A program made the position numbers and the translations under genes. This document shows, in pieces, positions 1-10,030 of a stretch of DNA of 64,000 nucleotides. This DNA comes from Tranzscheliella williamsii (Eukaryota; Basidiomycota; Ustilaginomycetes; Ustilaginales; Ustilaginaceae). Where the stretch lies: assembly GCA_023212725.1 (NCBI GenBank), contig JALBYF010000052.1, positions 1-64,000 on the forward strand, written 5' to 3'. The notes below the pieces were generated by a model. It searched no databases, was not told the origin of the DNA, and saw only the letters and a program-made list of their open reading frames with translations. Positions within the stretch are counted from its first letter, which is position 1, and each line of letters starts with the position of its first letter.

Positions 1-711
1 GTGCCCGATATCCCGATGATCTGGGAGATCACCGATGGCGCTGGAATCCGTCGCTCCGTTGGGGCTCATTCCAACATGTTGTCCCCAGGGTGCTCGAACC
101 AATGTCAAAGTGCGCAAGCGTGGATTACTGATCTCGACGCCTAGCTGAGGCGCGCTGTGCTACGAAGCAGATCCGCTAAGGGGCAAGCACCTTCTCACCA
201 CTGCACAAATAATCACAGTCGTTGGACCCGGGGCCGAATTGTGACTAGCAGGCACTCGATTGCAGCTCTGTCACGATATGCATGAAGCGAGGAGTGCACA
301 ACTGCGCAGCGCTGCGTTGTGTTGCTGCCTTGCGGAGTGACCAGATTCGTGAGTGACTGGAATGGCTGCATATGCAACCGGCGAAGGTAGCCAAAACCTA
401 ACACTAGGTTCACAACTTACCTCGGGGCGACGCAGGCAACAGGGCGGATCCGAAACTTGCAGGCAGTCCGGTCGAAATTACTAAGCACTTGTCACGTCAG
501 GCTGGAATTGCCGCAGCACTTCTGGCGCACCGAAGGCGATCCTAGCATCCGCGCAACAAGGTCAGCTCGGCGCGGGCAGAATTCCCAAGGCCAGTCAGCC
601 AGTTGGTGGGCGGGCGAGAATGGCGTGGTGTGCCAGTCGAGCCCATACCTACCAAGGATAGCTTCCTCCTCACCACCAAGTCACCCATACATCATCGTAT
701 AATCCGTCAAG
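1..711. other. No gene seen; upstream region of the eL29 gene
   Basis: All open frames here are short and mutually overlapping, and none looks like a known family. The last 60 bases before the eL29 start are pyrimidine- and CCACC-rich, as is common just upstream of ribosomal protein genes, so this stretch probably holds its promoter and 5' UTR. No tRNA or repeat was recognised. Confidence 0.4.
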
Positions 712-1144
712 ATGTAAGTAATGACAGCTGCGACAATACACAGCCGACAATGCCGCCGTATTCTGCCCCCACGCCATGGCTCCGACAGACATACCTTCAC
801 AGGCATTTGGGTTGTTTGAGTTATCGTCGCCCAGTTTCTGTACAAAGACGCGGATGCTGACTCTCTGTAACGTGCTGCATGTTCCATACTGCCTGCCCGC
901 TTCTTGCCGCTCCTTTATCTGCTTTGCTTTGCTGATCGCGACTTGCAGGGCTAAGTCGAAGAACTCCTCCCAGCACAACCAGGTGCGAAAGGCTCACCGA
1001 AACGGAATCAAGAAGCCCAAGACCAACAAGTACCCTTCTCTCCGAGGTGTCGACCCCAAGTTCGTCCGCAACCAGCGATACGCTAAGCACGGAACTGAGA
1101 AGGCCCTCCGCGAGGCCCGCGCTAGCGCTCGAGCTGAGGCATAA
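712..1144 (+). CDS. RPL29: 60S ribosomal protein eL29 (start codon split by an intron)
   Basis: Small basic protein of the large cytosolic ribosomal subunit, 65 residues once spliced. Exon 1 contributes only AT (712-713), the intron is 714-948 (donor GTAAGT, acceptor TTGCAG, 235 nt), and exon 2 is 949-1144. Joining AT to the first G of exon 2 restores ATG and gives [12 protein letters not shown], the canonical eL29 N-terminus. The rest ([29 protein letters not shown]) is typical of the family, and the length matches fungal eL29. An ATG at 776 inside the intron is in frame with exon 2, but translation from it would add a non-conserved leader of about 58 residues, so it is unlikely to be the normal start. 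Family identity is near certain. The split-ATG model is inferred from splice signals and from exact recovery of the conserved N-terminus. Confidence 0.93.
714..948 (+). other. Intron interrupting the eL29 start codon
   Basis: Begins GTAAGTAATG directly after AT and ends with a pyrimidine-rich run and TTGCAG. A CTGAT about 15 nt before the 3' end could be the branch point. Only this placement yields an in-frame ATG followed by the conserved AKSKN residues. Confidence 0.8.
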
Positions 1145-1992
1145 GCCTCTTGCTTTTGTCCGCCACCCCGCCCGCCTCTTTTGTCAGCATCCTTTCTCCA
1201 CCTTCGCCCCTACACTCGTCCGCCGCCCATCCATCGACCTCATGATGATCGTGTAGATGCCGATCTGGCAGCCGCGGATTATCGCCAGCAAGTCTGTATC
1301 CGCCGTCATCGACGCATGGATGAAGACGTTGGCTCGACTTGCTTGCACCGACTACAAAAGGAGACGCAGAAAACAAGCCGTCCGTCCCGCGACCCGACTT
1401 GCCAACCGCCTCTTCCCCAACCACCTTGTAACACCATTTCGGTGGCTGGCCGCACACGGCCCGACACTATGCTACACCTCTTCTAGGCATAACCAAACCT
1501 AAATCTCCAACCGCATCTACTCAGTCTCGCGCTGACCGCGTGTGTTGCCTTTCAACGAGCAACATTGGAGATGGCACACTCGCACGGCATTGTCAGTGTC
1601 CCTGCGGCCGCAGGAGACGTGTGGAACGGGGTGTTCCAGCGTGAACTTTGCCGGTGGGTTTAGCAGTTGACAAGCGGAGAAAGAGCGGTGGGCGATGGGC
1701 AAATGGCGAGGTGACAGCGTTATCGTACAATGGAGAACAACTATGCGAGGGACAGGAAGAGAACAGGGACTATGCGAGTTGCAGGACTGGGGCTGGGACG
1801 GCTTGTAGATCAGTGGAGAGAGGTGTGAAATTCGCCTACGGTGTTGCTGAGCGTGAGCGTGGCAGCAATGCCGCTTTGTCGGCCAGATAACGAGTGCTGG
1901 GGTGTAGCTTGGATGGCGGATCCTGGCACGGCCGTTGCAGACAGCCTCTTGGTTTTGGCGCAGCGTGGGAGCTGAGGCGCGGCTGTGCAAGG
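1145..1992. other. No gene seen
   Basis: Lies between the eL29 stop codon and the 3' end of the next minus-strand gene, so it should hold two facing 3' UTRs. Both strands show open frames of 80-180 codons, but these overlap one another, lack recognisable domains and have no family resemblance. Confidence 0.4.
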
Positions 1993-2896
1993 TCAGTGGC
2001 CTACGACGGCGGCATTCTCGAGATAGATGGGCGGTGCCTCCCAGGTGGTCCGGCTCCAATCCAGGCCGTCGTTCTGGAAGATGTCTTCGATTACGGGCGA
2101 CTCGCCGGTGCTGGGAATGAGATGCAGGGCTGACGGGGGCGGATGCCTGCGGACGGTAAAGGCGCCGCCACCCAGGGTCTGGATGGCGGCTGTGTCGGCG
2201 GTGGTCCGTACCGCCGCGGTGGCTGTGCGTGCTTGCCGTTGCGCCCGCACCTCTGTGACAGACTGCGTGGGCGCCGGCGCTGCACTAATCGCCCGCGTCG
2301 GTGCGCTTGTCATCTCCGCCTGTCGAGACGGCGCTGAGCTTGCAGGCGTGCAAGGTGCTGAGATTCGGGCCGACGACAGCGTGGTGCCAGAAGAGCGGCC
2401 TGATGCCGGTGCGGTACTGGGCCGCCGTAATGACTGCAGAATAGCCTCGTTGCTGGTCTCGTCGTATCTGGGCAGCCGCTCGCCGGCGGCCCTCCACTCG
2501 CGTTCGGCGGTGCGTATACGCTGGATTTCTTGATTATGCGCTGCCAACGCTTTGGCCTCGTTGCGTGAGAGCCTCTTGCCGTCTTCGCTGATGGGACGGC
2601 CTAGGCTATCGGTGCGCAGGCCGTCATATCCATGCTTGTGTGACTTACGCCTCTGGAAGAAGCGCGAAGTGACTTTGAAGCTTTCAACCGAAAGATGCAC
2701 CAGAAGACCTACGGCTGCAGCTGGCATCGGGTTGCAATAATGAACGTGAAATGAACGATCGTGATGCCGGAGAGCTCGAGGATCGGTCCGAATAGTCAAA
2801 GAAGGAGGAGGTTTTGGTGGTTAAGAGGCGAAGGATCGTATCGTCGGCGTCGGCGTCGGCAATGGGAGGCAACTTTGGCGCGGCAACAGAACGTGG
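1993..2896 (-). CDS. Unrecognised protein, exon structure unresolved
   Basis: I do not recognise this gene. Two overlapping minus-strand frames look coding. The upstream one (about 2896 to 2700) contains PPIADADADDTILRLLT and a Ser-rich stretch but no ATG, so an earlier exon must exist; a possible acceptor CCAAAG lies just before it. The downstream one (to 1993) holds a charged segment (GRPISEDGKRLSRNEAKA, then QEIQRIRTAEREWRA), a Ser/Thr/Ala-rich disordered middle, and a terminal block with DIFQNDGLDWSRTTWEAPP. A small intron between about 2760 and 2690 must switch frame (length 3n+1). A 40-nt GTAGGT...AAG solution fits the phase but others do. The product is probably cytosolic or nuclear, since no signal peptide or membrane segment is visible. 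Confidence is for the existence of a gene, not its borders. Confidence 0.5.
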
Positions 2897-3508
2897 TTAA
2901 GGGTGCAAGCTGACACTTTGAGAGGAATGTTCGCTGCGCCAGCGTTAGGGAGGTGTTAAGGCAGCCGACACAAGACTGCAGGAGTATACAGAAAGTGTAT
3001 CAAGGGATCGACGACGTGTACTCGGGCTGGACAGGGAAATAATAAGCCGTCCCACTGAAGTCTTGGCAAAAATGCTTGGGGAAGAGAAGACGCGAGCGGC
3101 ACCGTAGAAACTTGACACGCTCTGATGAGGTCGACTGTTGGGCACGGTGCAGATGAACAATCGTGAATACTTGGTAGGCAGGCAGGCGTCTTTGCAGAAT
3201 CTGGGCTGATGGCTAGGAGGTTGGTTGCGCAGGTGCTGAAACGTCAAGGTCCATGAAGACAGGTTTGATGGATCACCGAGCCCGACTACGATGCTTACGC
3301 TCACAGTCATCTGTACAGCATTTCGGATTTCAGGGTCCGGGGCGGCAGAAAGTAGCCAAGTTCGAGCCGGCTTTGGCCAAGATCCAGCAACATGACAAGT
3401 GTAGGCGGATGTCGAAAAAGTATCTTGAGGATTACACGCGTTTCAATACAGACATGCGCGTTAACGTAGACTGCATGCGCGAGAACACAAGTAGTCAAGC
3501 TTGCCCGC

Positions 3509-3542
3509 TACGGCAAGTGTAACCGTTTACGGCATGTGTAAA
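3509..3542. repeat. Short direct repeat, 15-mer copied twice
   Basis: TACGGCAAGTGTAAC and TACGGCATGTGTAAA occur 19 bp apart. They sit in a non-coding stretch about 1 kb upstream of ERG4. Function unknown; could be a binding-site pair or chance. Confidence 0.4.
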
Positions 3543-4306
3543 TAACGGCTGTGCCTCCGGCATGTGCTTACAGGCACAGACAAGGCTTCCCAAAAGCACT
3601 GGCAAGGAAAGACGATGCTCTAGATCTACGGGCGAACGCTCACAATCTCAGTAGCCAGTATTATTATCTTCAGCTGGCCAATTGATCGAATCTGTTTGCG
3701 GTGGAGTGGCTCGCCTCGGCCGATGCCCAAAGCCTGCAGCTCCTGCTTCTCAGATCTGACATGATCCTGAAATGTCTGACCAGGAAGCCTTGTAAGCTAC
3801 GGCTGGTTCTGTCCGACTCGTCAGTATGGTTGGCCCACGAATTGTTGTTCTGCAGTTGTCCGCGCGAGCCAGGTTTCGGCTTTATCTTTCCTGAACGGTT
3901 TCCACTTGTCGGGTAAGTACACGTTTCACTCGGACGAGAACGATTGTGTGCTTATTTGACACGCCGTCCTCCGGGAAAGATCAGCGGCGTGCATGCAGGC
4001 TTCGCGGCCCATCCTCGTTGTGACACTTCCACTGTTCCGCTGTCACTCTTTCCAGTCGCCGCGTCAACCTGTTCAGACCAGCTATCACATCACAGGTGAT
4101 TTAGCTTGCATAGAGCGAGATAACCCTCGACTGGATTACGCAACAAAGACGTACGGAGGTTGTTAGCCCGGAACCTAATGCTGAGCCAAGACAAGAGAGA
4201 AGGTAGATTAACGACCTGAAGCAACTGGCTCTGAACACGCATGCTGGCGGATACTAGCCACGGGTGTCGCGCCGATCTTGCACCTTCAGCTAATGAATTC
4301 ATAGAC

Positions 4307-4356
4307 TGCGTGTTGTATTAATACTGCGCATTGTATAATACCGCGCATACGCGTAT
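4307..4356. promoter_or_regulatory. AT-rich repeated elements upstream of ERG4
   Basis: Two adjacent similar 18-mers (TGCGTGTTGTATTAATAC and TGCGCATTGTATAATACC) are followed by the palindrome ATACGCGTAT. They lie 230-280 bp before the ERG4 start in otherwise GC-rich DNA. A regulatory role in sterol gene control is inference. I could not match them to a known fungal sterol element. Confidence 0.35.
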
Positions 4357-4584
4357 TACGGTACGCAGGTACGTGCTGTAACAAAACGAGCACGAACCAT
4401 TAACGACGTTGGAAAATCGCAAGAAGAAAATGAGGAAGAGAACAACAATCCAGCGGACTCAACTTGGTTCCCCACTCACGCTTTTGCACTTCGCTCTGAG
4501 GCCCAGAAAGTGGTGGGTCAGTCGCAAGCCGTACTTCCTCCCCGCCTTCATTAAGCTCTTCCCTCCTAGTGTCCCGTCCCTCAA

Positions 4585-6192
4585 ATGGTCGACTCACCAG
4601 GCATCCGGACCCGAAGCGCCGCCGCCAAGGCGAGCCTGGGTCCCAATGGCAACGATATTTCTGGTGCTCCCACGGCAGCTCAGAAGCAGGCTGCGGTTCA
4701 GCACGAGAAGGAATACGAAGAGAAAAAGAATTACAAGCCAAACCATTCTTACCTTCATGTCGACATGAACGATGAACAGATCATGGGAGGAGGAAAGGAG
4801 CAGACGCTCATCAAGTACTCGCCCGGTATTGTCATTTCTGAAAAGGGTCGTGAAACGGACAAGAAGCTCGACGAGCACTCCGACTGGGAGTTCGGCGGAC
4901 CTTGGGGCGTCACCGCCATGATGACGCTCTTCCCCCTTCTCATGTACTATCTCTGGATCTGCTTGTGGTTCTACGACGGCAAGCTCGTCGTTCCCAACAG
5001 CGTCAACGATATCCGGCCGTTCTTGCAGAGGATGGGCGCGCACGTTCGCGATGATGCCTACCCTTCTAAGCGCGCCTTTGCTGGTTACGGCGGCCTCATG
5101 GTATTTCAGTTCTTCCTCGCCCTCGTCATGCCCGGATACATGCAGGAGGGGCTTCCGGTGCCTTCTCTTGGATACAAAACCTTGATGTACAAGTGCAACG
5201 CCCTTTCGTCCTTTTATGCTACCATGGTCACATGTGCTGTCCTCCATCTCACTGGCCTCTATCGGCTGACCACCATCATCGAGCACTTTGGCGAGTATAT
5301 GACTGTCAGCATGATTGCCGGCTACGCCGTCAGCGCTGCCACCTACTATCACGCTATCTTCACCAACACCTCCCACCGAATGTCTGGCAACTTCGCCTAC
5401 GACTTTTTCATGGGTGCCGCCCTGAACCCTCGAATTGGGTCCGTTGATCTAAAGATGTGGGCCGAGGTGCGAATTCCCTGGGTGCTTCTCTTCCTTATCA
5501 GCATCAGCGGTGCCTGCAAGCAGTACGAGGTCTACGGCTACGTTACTCCCAACATGGCCTTCATGGTCCTAGCCACAGGTCTCTACATCAACGCCTGCGG
5601 TAAGGGCGAGGAGTGCATCCCTCAAACCTGGGACATGTTCCATGAGAAGTGGGGTTTCATGGTCATCTTCTGGAACTTTGCCGGTGTCCCCTTCACCTAC
5701 TGTTACAGCATTGTCTACATGGCCGCCCACCCTCCGTCTTACTACCGATTCAGTACGCCCACCTACGTCTTCATGTTTTCGCTGCTCATCATTGCTCACT
5801 GGATTTTCGATTCATCGATGGCCCAGAAGTCGCGCTTCCGGATGCAGCTGCAAGGAACCTACAAACACCGATGGACTTTCCCCCAGTGGCCCTGGTCCAC
5901 TCTCAAGGATCCCAAGTATCTGCAGACCGAGCACGGTAACGCGCTCCTTATTGATGGCTGGTGGCAATTCCTGCGCAAGCCTAACTACACCGCTGACTGG
6001 ACTGGAGCCTTCCTCTGGGGCGCCATCGCCGGCACCCGGTCCATCATCCCCTACTACTACTCGCTCTTCTTCCTCGCCGTCCTTGTGCATCGATGCGGCC
6101 GAGACTTTGAACGTTGCGGACGAAAGTACGGAAAGGACTGGGACAAGTACTGCTCGATTGTCAAGTACGCTTTTATCCCTTTCGTCTACTAA
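4585..6192 (+). CDS. ERG4: Delta(24(24(1)))-sterol reductase, last step of ergosterol synthesis
   Basis: Encodes 535 residues in one exon. ERG4 enzymes reduce the C24(28) double bond of ergosta-5,7,22,24(28)-tetraenol with NADPH to form ergosterol in the ER membrane. The first 100 residues are polar and probably cytosolic. From EFGGPWGVT onward the protein is a multi-span membrane protein. Family hallmarks include the DFFMGAALNPR block, the DLKMWAEVRIPW segment, GYVTPN, the TWDM...FGFM-type block (here EKWGFMVIFWNFAGVPFTYC), LLIDGWW, NYTADW and the C-terminal KYGKDWDKYC ending in FIPFVY. These match yeast Erg4 better than Erg24 or lamin-B-receptor-type C14 reductases, which share the fold. 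Start ATG 4585 is the first in frame. An upstream repeat group may be its promoter element. Confidence 0.95.
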   Translation: MVDSPGIRTRSAAAKASLGPNGNDISGAPTAAQKQAAVQHEKEYEEKKNYKPNHSYLHVDMNDEQIMGGGKEQTLIKYSPGIVISEKGRETDKKLDEHSDWEFGGPWGVTAMMTLFPLLMYYLWICLWFYDGKLVVPNSVNDIRPFLQRMGAHVRDDAYPSKRAFAGYGGLMVFQFFLALVMPGYMQEGLPVPSLGYKTLMYKCNALSSFYATMVTCAVLHLTGLYRLTTIIEHFGEYMTVSMIAGYAVSAATYYHAIFTNTSHRMSGNFAYDFFMGAALNPRIGSVDLKMWAEVRIPWVLLFLISISGACKQYEVYGYVTPNMAFMVLATGLYINACGKGEECIPQTWDMFHEKWGFMVIFWNFAGVPFTYCYSIVYMAAHPPSYYRFSTPTYVFMFSLLIIAHWIFDSSMAQKSRFRMQLQGTYKHRWTFPQWPWSTLKDPKYLQTEHGNALLIDGWWQFLRKPNYTADWTGAFLWGAIAGTRSIIPYYYSLFFLAVLVHRCGRDFERCGRKYGKDWDKYCSIVKYAFIPFVY

Positions 6193-7046
6193 AGACCTTT
6201 GAGCCCGTGGCTCCGCATGCCCCGTAGCAGCGGGCGGTCTGGATCGGGCAAAGAACAAATTAGGGCTTGCGAAACGGCCCGATTTTGCTCCATGTGCCTG
6301 TCCCGACGATGCTAGCGTCTTGACGCCCCAAGAAGCTGCCAAGGGCGGCCATATCATCCGATGCCCCGCCCTTGCGCCGTACCCTCGACCACGGTCTGCA
6401 ATGGTCATCCTTTACACTATCCATTGGTCCCACATACTGTACATAGTGCTCTCTGGAATGTCTAACATTATAGACCCCGAGCGACAGACGGTCGCGTCTC
6501 GCTGGGTACAGATAAGGAAAGTGGCGAATTCAGCGGGCTAGAGCGCGGGCTATGCGCGGCGAATTGGAGGCAAATTGGCGCCTGGCGTGCATACAATTTC
6601 CGGCGAGAGACCGCGCATAGGCTTGAACGGCTTAGAGTCCATTCGAGACGTGAGGGGGGCGGGGTCGTATGGGCACCGAGGGCGGAACTGACGGCCGTGG
6701 CTAGCGTGCAGTACATGGCTGCGCTTCAGGCTGAGCTCTGGCTGGCTGAGCCGAGGCGGGGAAGTGACGGTATCTGCTTGGCGCCGTATTTCCGCACCTC
6801 GTGACAGGCGCACTTGGCTCGCCGTCTTCCCGGCCTCGTCACGCCGCGATAGCGGTCCCGATAAGGTCTGTGCATCACACGGCGCTTCTGACGCACTCTT
6901 TGTGCTACTCCCGGATGTGAGGCGGGCGGCCTTATAAAGCGCTTGCGGCTGGCGCGTGGGTGTTGTTGCATCTCCGGACCGACCGCGCAACGTCCTCCAC
7001 CCGTACCCACCCGTATAGACCTGTGGCCTTCCGCTCCTAGCTCAGC
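6193..7046. other. Intergenic, no gene seen
   Basis: Holds the ERG4 3' end and the amidase promoter. Minus-strand frames of up to 146 codons cover the right half but have no family features and would overlap the amidase upstream region. Confidence 0.4.
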
Positions 7047-8989
7047 ATGACAGACTGGCTCGCCAAAGCTAAAGCTCACAGGGCGAAGCGCGATGCAAGC
7101 CTCCCTGCTGAGTATCTGTGCGATCTAGCCGCAGCCGGTGTCGCTCCCCTGCCCGAGGAAGCCATCCCGCTGGCGCCGTCCAAGACAGCCCCGCACAAGC
7201 CGGAGCCGACCAAGATCTTCCCCGCGGACAGCGTCATCGGCATGCCGAGGAAGATCCTTCCGCTCGAAGATGTCGCCATCACCGAGACGCCCATCGACCA
7301 ACTCCTCGAGCTGCTGCGGCAGGGCACGCTCAGCTCCGTGCGCACCACGGAAGCGTTCCTCCGACGCGCAGTCCTGGCACACCAGCTGACCAACTGCTGC
7401 ACGGACATCTTTGCCGAAAGGGCTCTGGCTCGTGCCAAGGAGTGTGACGAGTACCTGGCGAAGAAGGGAAAGCCAATGGGCCTCCTGCACGGCCTGCCTG
7501 TCTCTCTGAAAGACCAGTTCCACATCAAGGGCACCGAGCTCACCATGGGCTACGTCGCCTGGATCGGCCGCGTCGCGCAGAAAGACAGCGTGATTACCGA
7601 GGTGATACTGCGCGCTGGAGGCGTGCCATACGTGCGGACGTCGATCCCCCAGAGCCTTATGCGGTGCGAGACGCACAACCACATCTACGGCCGCACCGTC
7701 AGCCCCTTTAACCGGAGCTTTACGCCCGGCGGCAGCAGCGGTGGCGAAGGGGCTCTGGTCGGAATGCACGGCAGCCCGCTGGGGCTCGGTACCGACATTG
7801 GCGGCTCCGTCAGGGTGCCTTCGGCCTTCAACGGACTGTGGGGCATGCGTCCGTCCATGCATAGGGTACCGTACGAGGGCGCTGCCAATTCGTTCTTGGG
7901 CCAGGAGTCGGTCAGCTCGGTCATCGGCCCCCTGACCCACTCGTTGGAAGGCGTCGTGACATTCATGCGCGCCGTGCTGGCGGAACGGCCTTGGGAGCTC
8001 GACCCGATCCTCGTCGCGATGCCGTTCAACGAAGAAGCCTACCAGCTCAAAAACCTGCAGCTCAAGGCGGGCAGCGCCGAGCCCGCCGAAGCGTATGACG
8101 ACCAGAAAACACAACTCTGCTTCGCTATCGAGTGGGACGACGGGCTGATCCACCCGCATCCCCCGATCACCCGAGCTCTCAAAGAAGTCAAAGCGAAGCT
8201 CCAAGCAGCGGGTCACAAGGTCGTGGACTGGATACCCTACCAGCACGGCCGATGCTCTGACATTATTGGGAGGATCTATGCAGCAGACGCAGGCGAGGAC
8301 ATTAAAAGGAGCTGTGACGAGAGCGGCGAGCCGGTCATGTACAACCTGATGGCCGACGGCAAGGAGCACGCGCACCTTTCGACCTACGAATCCTGGCAGC
8401 TCAATCAGGAGAAGAACAAGTACCGCAAGGAGTACCTCGACTACTGGCAGGCGACCAGAGAGCAGACAGGTACAGGCCGGCCGGTCGATGGCATCATCGC
8501 GCCTGTCAGCAACTGGGCGAGCTGCCCTCACGACATGAACGATCACGTATCCTACACCACTCAGTGGAAGTAAGTATCACGGGCGCTGTTGCTGGCTGGC
8601 GAGAAGCCCACTGCTGACCACCATCCGTCGTTATGCACCCTACCACGCCTGCGCTCAGCTTGCTTGACCGGCCGTGCGTCGTCTTCCCCGTGGACTTTGT
8701 CGATCCTGCAAAGGATCCGAAAGTGCCGCTGTCCGAGCCGTTCACAGAATTGCCAGACAACGTGGATCAGCAGTACTGGGACCGATGTGAGTGCGCTGAT
8801 CAGGCCATGGCGTGGGATGCGACTCGTGCTGACTGTTCTGCTCCTCTGACGCTCTGACGGTACGCAGACGACCCCGAGCGCTGGGCAGGAATGCCGATCA
8901 ACCTGCAGGTTGTGGGAAAGCGGCTGCAGGACAAGGAGCTTCTGGGTCTCGCCCGGGTCATCCGCGATGCAGGTGCTACGCTCCATTGA
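7047..8989 (+). CDS. Amidase-signature hydrolase (fatty-acid amide hydrolase/acetamidase-like)
   Basis: Three exons: 7047-8569, 8659-8786 and 8868-8989. Introns of 89 and 81 nt have GTAAGT and GTGAGT donors, and CTCAG and CGCAG acceptors. The spliced protein is 590 residues. It belongs to the amidase signature family, which hydrolyses carboxylic amides by a Ser-cisSer-Lys triad. Predicted residues are Lys155 (in LPVSLKDQ), Ser230 (in GGSSGGEGA) and Ser254 (in GTDIGGSVR). The spacings of 75 and 24 residues equal those of mammalian FAAH (142/217/241). Exon junctions restore the conserved C-terminal pattern: TTQW-NLLDRPCVVFPVD, then YDPERWAGMPINLQVVGKR. No signal peptide or transmembrane helix is evident at the N-terminus, so it is probably cytosolic. 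Substrate cannot be told from sequence; fungal relatives act on acetamide, fatty-acid amides or secondary-metabolite amides. Confidence 0.93.
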
Positions 8990-10030
8990 GCAACGAGCGA
9001 AGTGGTACTCTACCAGCACAACACGCAGCCAAAAATGCTGCAAGAGCACCAAGCCAAGTAATTACAATAAGTGTCATTCAGCCGTGTGATTCCCTATCTT
9101 GCATACATGTACGCGTGATCTGTGATGGACGACGCGCTCGCGATCGCTGATGCATGGAAGCGGAAAGTCCGACACCCTACGTCCACTATCGGTCATTCTA
9201 GCCGCGTTATCGTGGTGGAATCAAGTCACCGCGGCAGAGCCTCAGCGGTGCGGGACTGATGGAGACACGCTGAAACACGAAACCGAGAAGCTTAGCGGCC
9301 TAAGCTCAAGGTGAGAGTGTAAGGCCAAGATGCTTGATTTGATCAGAGGTGGGTCGGGCGCACCGATGACGGCGACTTTCAGACAGTGAAGTCCACCACC
9401 AACACCATCGAAAGGCCAGCGCCACCAACAACACACTGTATCCAGCCTGCCCTCCCTTCTTTCGGACCTCGTCAACAGGATATCTAGCCCCGGTCGGAGG
9501 TACCCACTGCGAGAGCTATCACGCTTCAACCGGCATCCACCCTGAGCGCAAAAGCCGCTCTGTTTTGTACGATCTCAGCTGTGAGCTTTACTACCCATCA
9601 CATTGGCGACGGAGAACAGCGAAGGAAGGCAATCATTACCAGTGCCCAAGGACCACGCAAACATCGCTAATTTTATGCACACAAACGTCTCACCTCTTAT
9701 ACAGAGTCACTGCCATTGAGAGATGAGAACGAGAAAGATCGCAAGAAGCCTACCGAGGTCATGGGGGATGGTGTGCAAAGGCACAAGAAAAGCATTCATG
9801 GGCATCAAATGACTCCATTTTTCTTTCATTTCACATTTCTCTTTGATAGGTCCGAGAGCTTGGAAAGGACGGCTCGGTCTGATTTGCGCTTATGAGGGCT
9901 TGCTGTAGCTTCCCGGAGTTACATCCATCATATGAAAGAAGCGGGATTGCGGACGTTGGACCGTGTTTTAAGGGAAATGCGAGGATAGATTCGGCAGACG
10001 TCCTGTATTGCCGAACGAGAGGGAGCTAGG
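8990..10030. other. Intergenic, no gene seen
   Basis: One kilobase between the amidase stop and the 3' end of the HNH gene. Frames are short and overlapping; AT content is slightly higher than in the flanking genes. No RNA gene or repeat recognised. Confidence 0.4.

Larger units (their letters stand above)
2897..4584. other. Gene-poor stretch upstream of ERG4
   Basis: Open frames are short and do not resemble proteins. It may contain the missing first exon(s) of the preceding minus-strand gene and the ERG4 promoter. Two small repeat groups are described separately (3509-3542 and 4307-4356). Otherwise I see nothing. Confidence 0.35.

Noticed and set aside
61..120. Possible tRNA B-box-like sequence (CTCGAACC)
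   Set aside because: Spacing does not fit the GGNNTCGAACC reverse consensus, and no A-box or cloverleaf arms could be paired around it.
776..1144. Longer eL29 start at ATG 776
   Set aside because: Would add a leader of about 58 non-conserved residues; the spliced split-ATG model gives the exact family N-terminus.
3253..3522. Plus-strand frame of 89 codons in the gene-poor stretch before ERG4
   Set aside because: Composition is mixed and not protein-like, and there is no family resemblance.
7125..8546. Minus-strand open frame of 473 codons opposite the amidase
   Set aside because: Exact antisense of a conserved amidase exon; length results from GC-rich codon bias.
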